From: Bacteroidota bacterium
GTDB taxonomy: Bacteria > Bacteroidota > Ignavibacteria > SZUA-365 > JAADGX01
NCBI GenBank assembly: GCA_024276335.1
Contig: JAJRXL010000134.1
Coordinates: forward strand, 1-7,086
Direction: 5' to 3'
DNA: 7,086 nt
The translations under genes and the position numbers were made by a program. This document shows, one piece after another, positions 1 to 5,441 of this stretch (position 1 is its first letter; every line of letters starts with the position of its first letter). Under the pieces are notes generated by a model that saw only the letters and a list, made by a program, of their open reading frames with translations, was not told the origin of the DNA and ran no database searches.

Positions 1-42
1 CCACAACAGGATCAAGACAACGAAAACAGCTAATCTGTGCAT
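1..42 (-). CDS. N-terminus of an exported or membrane protein (partial)
   Basis: Reading the minus strand from the ATG at 42-40 gives MHRLAVFVVLILLW, still open at the window edge. This is a short basic start followed by a strongly hydrophobic stretch, as in a signal peptide or a first membrane helix. An AAGGAG ribosome binding site (complement of 53-58) lies 10 bases before the ATG, which supports this start. The gene follows two minus-strand reading frames and could be co-transcribed with them. Only 14 codons are visible, so neither family nor function can be named. Confidence 0.6.
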   Translation of the reverse strand, partial: MHRLAVFVVLILLW

Positions 43-102
43 GATTATTGATCTCCTTCTTTTCCGTCGGATGAATTCATTCGCTTTTTCACGTCCGGTA
101 AT

Positions 103-246
103 CTATCGGTTGTTCGTTAGCATAGTTTGCACATCGTGTGAGAAATACGTTTGAATGACTCCGATCAGCACGATGACTTTTTCACACGGTGCCCCTCGAA
201 TCACGTGCGTCACGATGCCCTGATTGTGATTTCGTTCCCACGTCAT
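103..246 (-). CDS. Possible small ORF coupled to the upstream gene (47 aa)
   Basis: This 47-codon frame begins at an ATG that overlaps the stop of the 134-aa gene as TAATG, a common arrangement for translational coupling. An AGGA motif inside the last codons of the upstream gene lies about 4 bases before the ATG. The product begins MTWERNHNQGIVTHVIRGAP, has a short hydrophobic patch (VIVLIGVI) near its middle and ends in NNR. I do not recognise it. It may be a real small protein, the frameshifted tail of the upstream gene, or chance: a frame of this length stays open by chance roughly one time in ten. The start context is the main support. Confidence 0.3.
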   Translation of the reverse strand: MTWERNHNQGIVTHVIRGAPCEKVIVLIGVIQTYFSHDVQTMLTNNR

Positions 247-650
247 TACTTCCTGGTAATAGCATTTTCCCGCACATTGGCTGCAATAATCATGCGTTTG
301 TCAGCTATCGTTTTCGTTCCTTCTGCCCGCATTCTTATTCGATCCCATCCGGCGACAACCTGCATGGCACGAAGGTTTTCATACACGGTGATAAAAACTC
401 CCCGATCATCACGGGCATCCATGATCGCGTGGATGCCCGCGATCGGATCAACCAACAGCCAGACATTTTCTTTTTCTTCCGACTCCACCTTGAGCACGTA
501 GTCCCTGAAGGTCATTCTCCCTCCTGAAATCATGATGTTCCCGTCAGATGTGACAAGAACAATCGTATTGACAAACGGATCCGGTTGCGCGCAAGACATG
601 TTCCCACAAAAAATCATCACAAACGCGATGACGACATGTACTCGTATCAT
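246..650 (-). CDS. Exported protein of unknown family (134 aa)
   Basis: The start at 650 is chosen over an upstream in-frame ATG at 698. It has an AGGAGAG ribosome binding site (complement of 656-662) 5 bases upstream, and translation from it opens directly with a signal peptide. Residues 1-22 (MIRVHVVIAFVMIFCGNMSC, then AQ) form a basic start, a hydrophobic core and an Ala-Gln end typical of FCB-group signal peptides. The Cys at 20 lacks a good lipobox, so signal peptidase I cleavage is more likely than lipidation. The mature part, about 112 residues, alternates hydrophobic and polar residues (for example NTIVLVTSDGNIMISGG and ENVWLLVDPIAG), suggesting a small beta-rich periplasmic or surface domain. 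It has no cysteine after the signal region, no T9SS tail and no motif I recognise. It may form an operon with the minus-strand frames downstream. Confidence 0.75.
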   Translation of the reverse strand: MIRVHVVIAFVMIFCGNMSCAQPDPFVNTIVLVTSDGNIMISGGRMTFRDYVLKVESEEKENVWLLVDPIAGIHAIMDARDDRGVFITVYENLRAMQVVAGWDRIRMRAEGTKTIADKRMIIAANVRENAITRK

Positions 651-972
651 TATTACTCTCCTGTAGATTTCCGATATGTGATTTCTGATCTCTGTCATGT
701 GCCGACAATGTAGCGCGTGTTCATGAGGATAATTCGATCATCACGTTAGGAGTTTGTTAAAACAACCTTTCCAGCTATTGGAGTGGTGACGGGTCACGGG
801 TATCGGTCCACCTCGAAGTCTACCTCCGCCGACGTCATCTGAGCTGTTGAACAGGGATTCATATCCACATGAAACCATAATTCCAGTACAGGCACTCACT
901 TATCACGAAAAACACCATATTCATGGGATTGGCGAACCGGCTTCGTATCACTATTTTCACACAATGAGACAC
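651..972. other. Divergent intergenic region without a convincing gene
   Basis: This stretch separates the minus-strand exported-protein gene from the plus-strand Ycf48-like run, so it should hold promoters for both directions. It contains the ribosome binding site of the 650 start and a small perfect inverted repeat, TTGTT-AA-AACAA, at 754-765. I see no -35/-10 pair that I would defend. A plus-strand frame is open from 847 and a minus-strand frame from 878 to 741, but neither has a ribosome binding site or protein-like composition. The region could also contain remnants of decayed sequence. Confidence 0.5.
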
Positions 973-1152
973 ATGAATCATACACCCAGAATGTACCTCG
1001 CACTATCATTTTTGATACTATCATCCCGATTCGCCCTATTTTCATGGTACAGGGAGATACCGCTGCCTTTCCCCGACACGAAGCGTTTCAAGGCGCAGTT
1101 CGTGGACGAAATGCATGGTTGGGTGAGCATCGTTTTTGAAAAAAATAAATAA
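973..1152 (+). pseudogene. Truncated Ycf48-like secreted protein remnant (59 aa)
   Basis: From the ATG at 973 the frame encodes a signal-peptide-like start (MNHTPRMYLALSFLILSS) followed by WYREIPLPFPDTKRF and then FVDEMHGWVSI. That pattern, Trp, Leu-Pro, then Phe-x-Asp-x-x-x-Gly-Trp, matches the first strand-turn unit of Ycf48-like/BNR proteins. It lines up with residues 22-49 of the intact gene that follows (WSEVLLPRTDTL, then WPDSNTGYVF). The frame stops soon after in an A-rich run (EKNK-stop), before any Asp-box, so less than one repeat remains. There is no good ribosome binding site, and the frame is open upstream to 847, so the exact start is uncertain. The stop lies 14 bases before the next start codon. 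It is probably a truncated paralogue; an expressed short protein cannot be excluded. Confidence 0.45.
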
Positions 1153-1160
1153 AAGAGGAA
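1150..1160 (+). repeat. Stop plus ribosome-binding-site junction string, copy 1
   Basis: The 11 bases TAAAAGAGGAA contain the stop codon of the truncated upstream frame and the AGAGGA ribosome binding site of the next gene. The identical string recurs at 2652-2662 in the same role after the intact gene. The site sits 7 bases before a TTG and decides that start, because no ATG or GTG lies between the preceding in-frame stop and the TTG. Confidence 0.6.
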
Positions 1161-1166
1161 TATAAC

Positions 1167-2654
1167 TTGAAACGGATAATACTTTCACTTATCTGCTTGT
1201 CAGCCGCTATTCATACTACCAACGCTCAATGGTCGGAAGTTCTTCTTCCGCGTACGGATACTTTGACGCCAATTGTTGCGGTTGAATGGCCGGACTCAAA
1301 CACGGGGTACGTGTTCGATGTGAGAGGGTATTATTACAAAACAACAAATGCGGGACATTCATGGATCAGAGATTCGCTCAGACCTATGCCCCAGAACGAC
1401 ATATCTATCCAACCATATAAAGGTTTAACTGTAAGATATGCCGATTTTATCACTCCGCAATTCGGGATAGTTACACTATCTGTATCTGTTCTACCGGAAT
1501 TAGATTCCGTGATTTATTGTACGACAGATGGAGGATCGAACTGGAAAAGGAATAAAATGAATCTCAAGAATCACTCAAAATGGGTATCATATACATTACA
1601 ATATAGTCGGATTCGAATGAATGCTCCTTCGAGCTGGTATATGCACTACATGATGGAAGATTATGAAAAATGGTACGGTGCGGAATTACTTCTTTATTCA
1701 AGCGACATGGGAGATAATTGGAAAGAGATATCTGCGGATACGTTGGGATCAAAAGATATAGTTTCAGCAAGAACTTTTATTACAATAGATTCCCTTCATC
1801 ATTACAAGTTTTACCATTGGCATCACTCAGAGGGTGATAACAGTTGGGTCAAGATGACAACAGATGGAGGAAGGACATGGATACGCATTCAAGACCCGTC
1901 GCATCCACTTGCGGAGCAGTATTATCGAGGGTTCGCATTCAAGAAAGTACACATGGTAAACGATACCGGACTGTCAATAACGATGGCTCCACAAAGCGCT
2001 TTTCCGCCGGGAAGAAACTATGGGATAACCACACGGGATATTGATTATCGGGATACAAAGCAGGGATGGACGAGCTTTACATTGCCTTGGAGAGGAACCG
2101 CAACCGTGGATATTGCATACATGGATGGAGTCATGTATGTAATTACAAGTTCTGCAACTGCCCCTCTTGGATATACTGATAGTACCTGGATCGTTAATTA
2201 CGTAAATGGGCGTACAATCGGTTTACTCTCACCAACTGTCTTGCGTGATATTTATCCATCATCTAAAGATATGGTATGGGCTTTAGGTAGACGAGCACGA
2301 TCAATCAAGCTCTACAGATTGGACAAGAAGTTATTATCTATGGAAGGTCCAATAGCTCCGCTTAAAACCGGATCATTGAAGGTTTATCCAAATCCAATCA
2401 ATATTAATTCGCAAGACGCGCTTACGATAGAATACAATTTCGCTCATCGTGCGGAGTACGCCAACATAACAGTTCATGACCTGCTCGGGCGTCAGCTCAT
2501 GAGCGTGATCGAGAGAGATATTGAACCTGGAAGATACAGCAAGACATTTTCGCTTCGATCGCTGCGAGGAGTTTCTTTTCCTCCATGCGTAATTGTGACT
2601 CTCTCGACTAACGATCTTGGGCCGGTCTCGACAATGATTATCATTGCAAAGTAA
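1167..2654 (+). CDS. Ycf48-like/BNR-repeat secreted protein with T9SS sorting domain (495 aa)
   Basis: This is probably a surface or secreted beta-propeller-type protein; its ligand or activity cannot be read from the sequence. The start is TTG at 1167, supported by AGAGGA 7 bases upstream and by the immediate signal peptide (MKRIILSLICL, ending NAQ at about residue 21). Four Asp-box-like motifs (S/T-x-D-x-G-x-x-W) are visible: TTNAGHSW (59-66), TTDGGSNW (119-126), SSDMGDNW (178-185) and TTDGGRTW (231-238). The repeats then fade. Residues about 403-495 form a T9SS type A sorting domain: VYPNP at 406-410, a central VHDLLGRQL, and a C-terminus ending IIIAK. In the family this tail directs export through the outer membrane and is normally removed. 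The gene is more A+T-rich than the flanking large genes and uses AGA and ATA codons freely. It is convergent with the FG-GAP gene. Confidence 0.9.
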   Translation: MKRIILSLICLSAAIHTTNAQWSEVLLPRTDTLTPIVAVEWPDSNTGYVFDVRGYYYKTTNAGHSWIRDSLRPMPQNDISIQPYKGLTVRYADFITPQFGIVTLSVSVLPELDSVIYCTTDGGSNWKRNKMNLKNHSKWVSYTLQYSRIRMNAPSSWYMHYMMEDYEKWYGAELLLYSSDMGDNWKEISADTLGSKDIVSARTFITIDSLHHYKFYHWHHSEGDNSWVKMTTDGGRTWIRIQDPSHPLAEQYYRGFAFKKVHMVNDTGLSITMAPQSAFPPGRNYGITTRDIDYRDTKQGWTSFTLPWRGTATVDIAYMDGVMYVITSSATAPLGYTDSTWIVNYVNGRTIGLLSPTVLRDIYPSSKDMVWALGRRARSIKLYRLDKKLLSMEGPIAPLKTGSLKVYPNPININSQDALTIEYNFAHRAEYANITVHDLLGRQLMSVIERDIEPGRYSKTFSLRSLRGVSFPPCVIVTLSTNDLGPVSTMIIIAK

Positions 2655-2662
2655 AAGAGGAA
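2652..2662 (+). repeat. Stop plus ribosome-binding-site junction string, copy 2
   Basis: This is an exact second copy of TAAAAGAGGAA (first at 1150-1160). Here it supplies the stop codon of the 495-aa gene and an AGAGGA site 8 bases before the ATG at 2670. Finding the same stop-plus-site string at both borders of the Ycf48-like gene suggests a tandemly duplicated gene unit, although A-rich purine strings also arise by chance. Confidence 0.55.
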
Positions 2663-2669
2663 AAACGAT

Positions 2670-2795
2670 ATGCAGGCATGCGATATATCGATGCCGGTAG
2701 CAGTTTCCGTTGTATTCCATCCTTCATTGAGTGCGCAAAAGATTTTTTGGTATAAATACGACAGAAATTGTCACCTGGCAACCGGTCGCATATAG
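2670..2795 (+). pseudogene. Short frame after the Ycf48-like gene, possible truncated paralogue (41 aa)
   Basis: The ATG at 2670 follows AGAGGA by 8 bases, the same spacing class as the upstream gene. Translation gives MQACDISMPVAVSVVFHPSL then SAQKIFWYKYDRN, and it stops at 2793-2795. The middle looks like a signal peptide ending Ser-Ala-Gln, followed by a Trp, which is how the Ycf48-like proteins next door begin. The first eight residues are a poor signal-peptide start. A neater one (MRYI, from the ATG at 2679) lies in another frame just upstream of MPVAV, so a small frameshift may have damaged it. No Asp-box or sorting tail follows. I read it as a gene remnant, with an expressed micro-protein as the alternative. 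Confidence 0.3.
2675..2695. repeat. Near-perfect inverted repeat
   Basis: Two 10-base arms abut each other: GGCAT(g)CGATA on the left and TATCGATGCC on the right, fully complementary except for one extra G at 2680. The core CGATATATCG is a perfect palindrome. It begins 20 bases after the stop of the Ycf48-like gene. It is not followed by a T-run, so it is a poor intrinsic terminator. It could be a protein-binding site, a weak RNA hairpin or chance. Confidence 0.4.
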
Positions 2796-2837
2796 CGCCG
2801 TACATCGCTGAACATTACGTTTTTCACATGCGCGGAA

Positions 2838-5228
2838 TCACTGTAATACTATCACGCGAACAATATGCGTTTGCTTTTCCGCGCGGAATCGTAAAAAGTA
2901 CAATCCGCGCGCCATGCGTCTTTCCGGCTGGAACGATTGAGTCCCCGGACTTCTGTCACCAAGGCGTACCGTTGAAACCTTCGCCCCGAGGATGTTATAC
3001 AATGTCACTATAATATCCTTGACCGTTCGATTTGATCCCAGCTCAAACCAAAGCCTTCCATCCCCGTACCACGTACGCGAGATACTCCATGCACCGGTTA
3101 CGGCACCGTCACGCTCCACACTCGTTGAGATACCGCCATCGTATGCAATTCTATACGTTCGATCGGGCTGCAACGCCGTGAATGTGCGTTGTGTCCCGTC
3201 CGAAAAACGAACGCTGACTTCATCTACCACGTTGACTTGTCCGAGCCCGAAGTGGATTTCGGCGCTGCTTTGAGCCGCGCGCGATCCGGCGCCCGCGGCA
3301 GAGAATATCCGCATGAAGGTTCGTCCTCCCGCTTTTACTTTGATCATGGTTCCGACAGCATCCATGCTTACGCTGTTGCCGGGGCTTCCTTCCAATCGAA
3401 ACGATATCCAATTCCCTTGCTTGGCCACATCATTCCGAAACAGTTTCACCGCATCCGTCGGACTTCCGACGAGAAGGTCTATATCCCCATCGTTGTCATA
3501 ATCAATCCTGGCAATCGTCCAGGCGCCGTGTATGATTGATCCAAGTTGCCAGGTGACGTCGCGCAACTTGTAATCCGGGGGTCCCTCGTTGTGGTACAGT
3601 CTCGAGAGGCGCGCCGGTTCTCCCTGTTCTCCTTCCTTGCGATAGGCGTACTGGCAGGACCAGAGATCGAGATAGCCGTCGTGATCATAATCAAACCAGG
3701 CGACGCCGGCGTTCATCTCGAAGAATTTAAGCCCCATACTCTTGTGGATTTCGGTAAACATGAAATTCGGCGCTCCATCGTTCCTGAAGATCAAGGACGG
3801 GTTGGAAAACATGCCGCGCCAATCAGGATGACCGAGGTTGCCAACGACGAGGTCGAGGTCGCCGTCATTGTCGAAATCGCCCCAGTCGCTTCCCATGCCA
3901 TGCCCGAAGTATCTTGGATCGGCCGTTGGGACACCACGCACACGTGTCGCGGCGCCCACTTCCGTAAAGGTTCCATTTTTATTATTGCGGTATAAAAGAT
4001 CGGGCGCGAGGCGATACGTAGAAACAAAAATATCCGTGTACCCATCGTTGTTGTAATCACATACGCTGGCTCCCCAGCAATCGTAATACGGCGGCGGTTC
4101 CCCGGTTGCAATACCCGCCACGGCCGTCACATTTCTAAACTTCATGTTCCCTTCGTTTTTCCACAACTGGTCGGGATAATACGTTTCCCTGTTGTTGACG
4201 GTTCGTCTTCCGTTCGCGATGAAAAGATCGAGCAAACCGTCGTTGTCATAGTCGAACCAGATGGGCGTCACGGTTGGATAAGGATTCGATAAGCCTGATG
4301 CAGCAGTCACATCGGTAAACGTCCCATCACCGTTGTTCCTGTAGAGCTTATCATTCTTTCCGCCACTGACTGCGTACACATCCTGGTCGCCATCGTTGTC
4401 AATATCTCCCCATATGGTTGCACCACCGGAAATGCCCATGCGCGACGTAACGTTTTCGAACCTTCCGTGCCCCTTGTTCTGAAAAAATCTGCCGCCGATC
4501 GCGATGTCATCCAGGCCATCGTTGTTCCAATCCACGACGCTCACCTGCACGGATTTCAATGGATTGCCCGCCTCGTCGGTCAGCCCGGCGGTTTTCGCGA
4601 CGTCAATGAACGTCGGAGGCGGAGGTGGTTGCGAGGTGTTGCCCGAAGGATAGTCGTACTGTACAAGCAACCGCACCATGTAATCACCGGCAGCACGGTA
4701 ATACACCCCGGGGAAGCCCAGGCTGTTTTTACGGTGAGGATCGAACAGGAATGAACGCAGCGGTGTGGAAGCACCGTCATTGTCAACAGCAAACCACGGG
4801 CCGTTCCTGGACAACCGGTGCTGAACGATGATACGGTCGTACCCATCCGATCTCAACCCCTTGCCCCTAATGTCGATCGTTCTCCAGCCCTGTTGCCCGT
4901 TGTAATCCACGACTATTGGGGGAATGAGCGTGTTGTACGGCCAAACCCAGTTCGTTGGAGGTATGACACCTTCCGAGGGATCACCGACAACATACACGGT
5001 ATCCTTTCCCGGGGTACTGCCGTCGAAGAAAACATGAATCTCTAATATCCGGCACGGTCCATCCGGCTTGAGGATGGCGGATTCTTCCCACATAGGAAGC
5101 GGTGCATTGTTCTGGCCGACATGATGCCCTCCGAACTGCCCGTTATCCGTCTGTACCAGAACAGGCTGCGCTGAAACAAGAGTACAAACAAGCACAGCAA
5201 GAAAAAGCGCAGGAGCAAATCGTTTCAT
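2838..5228 (-). CDS. FG-GAP/VCBS-repeat protein with ASPIC/UnbV domain and T9SS-like tail (796 aa)
   Basis: This is a secreted or surface calcium-binding propeller protein, probably for adhesion or glycan/protein binding. The start at 5228 is chosen over an in-frame ATG at 5384 because it opens with a signal peptide (MKRFAPALFLAVLVCTLVSA, then Q). An AGG lies 7 bases before it. Residues 22-195 form an N-terminal domain I cannot name, then a Pro-rich linker (PPPPP, 201-205). Seven calcium-loop motifs of the D-x-[DN]-x-D-G type follow: DWNNDGLDD (233), DIDNDGDQD (275), DYDNDGLLD (326), DYNNDGYTD (391), DFDNDGDLD (451), DYDHDGYLD (513) and DYDNDGDID (576). Residues about 618-695 match ASPIC/UnbV, with the signature HFGLG at 659-663. 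The end (about 710-796: VTLYNILGAKV, then GLYFLRF) resembles a T9SS type A sorting domain but lacks the usual PNP motif. It is convergent with the Ycf48-like gene and divergent from the transporter. Confidence 0.92.
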   Translation of the reverse strand: MKRFAPALFLAVLVCTLVSAQPVLVQTDNGQFGGHHVGQNNAPLPMWEESAILKPDGPCRILEIHVFFDGSTPGKDTVYVVGDPSEGVIPPTNWVWPYNTLIPPIVVDYNGQQGWRTIDIRGKGLRSDGYDRIIVQHRLSRNGPWFAVDNDGASTPLRSFLFDPHRKNSLGFPGVYYRAAGDYMVRLLVQYDYPSGNTSQPPPPPTFIDVAKTAGLTDEAGNPLKSVQVSVVDWNNDGLDDIAIGGRFFQNKGHGRFENVTSRMGISGGATIWGDIDNDGDQDVYAVSGGKNDKLYRNNGDGTFTDVTAASGLSNPYPTVTPIWFDYDNDGLLDLFIANGRRTVNNRETYYPDQLWKNEGNMKFRNVTAVAGIATGEPPPYYDCWGASVCDYNNDGYTDIFVSTYRLAPDLLYRNNKNGTFTEVGAATRVRGVPTADPRYFGHGMGSDWGDFDNDGDLDLVVGNLGHPDWRGMFSNPSLIFRNDGAPNFMFTEIHKSMGLKFFEMNAGVAWFDYDHDGYLDLWSCQYAYRKEGEQGEPARLSRLYHNEGPPDYKLRDVTWQLGSIIHGAWTIARIDYDNDGDIDLLVGSPTDAVKLFRNDVAKQGNWISFRLEGSPGNSVSMDAVGTMIKVKAGGRTFMRIFSAAGAGSRAAQSSAEIHFGLGQVNVVDEVSVRFSDGTQRTFTALQPDRTYRIAYDGGISTSVERDGAVTGAWSISRTWYGDGRLWFELGSNRTVKDIIVTLYNILGAKVSTVRLGDRSPGTQSFQPERRMARGLYFLRFRAEKQTHIVRVIVLQ

Positions 5229-5441
5229 AGGGATACCTGTATTGGATGTGTGAGCGGTTACAGCAAGCCAGTAAAAACTACAAAGTATTATCATGAAGAT
5301 CAACGATCGAAAGACGGAAACCACGCGGCGGATTATTACGGGCATCCGGCTGCCTCGAGCACACCGCGTATTTGCTATTCGCAATTCAGTTAACGTAGAT
5401 TGGAAGTATTATAAACCCTCTTCGAGGCAGAAACCAGGTTC
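5229..5441. promoter_or_regulatory. Divergent promoter region between FG-GAP and transporter genes
   Basis: These 213 bases separate two divergent start codons and must drive both genes unless one is read from further away. For the minus-strand gene the best candidate -10 is GATAAT (complement of 5287-5292), 58 bases before its ATG, with no good -35. For the transporter, TTGCTA (5372-5377) and TAGATT (5396-5401), 18 bases apart, form a weak pair; TATAAA at 5410-5415 is another A+T-rich candidate. I see no T-run hairpin or riboswitch-like fold. The assignments are guesses from consensus only. Confidence 0.3.

Noticed and set aside
151..527. Plus-strand frames of about 112-116 codons opposite the 134-aa exported protein
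   Set aside because: They lie antisense to a gene with a good ribosome binding site and signal peptide, and their own products are not protein-like.
741..878. Minus-strand 45-codon frame (begins MVSCGYESLF, ends NKLLT)
   Set aside because: It has no ribosome binding site or hydrophobic or domain-like pattern, and its composition looks random. It is plausible only as an old remnant.
2830..2890. Direct repeat GCGCGGAATC at 2830-2839 and 2881-2890
   Set aside because: It is only 10 bases, lies within or at the end of coding sequence, and has no further copies in the window; chance is sufficient.
3546..3995. Plus-strand 149-codon frame inside the FG-GAP gene
   Set aside because: Its repeated hydrophobic segments (VVIIIK, VVIVEIA type) are the reverse reading of the repeated Asp-rich calcium loops, not an independent protein.
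5229..5384. N-terminal extension of the FG-GAP protein from the ATG at 5384
   Set aside because: It would bury a good signal peptide 52 residues inside the protein. The ATG at 5228 starts exactly at the signal peptide.
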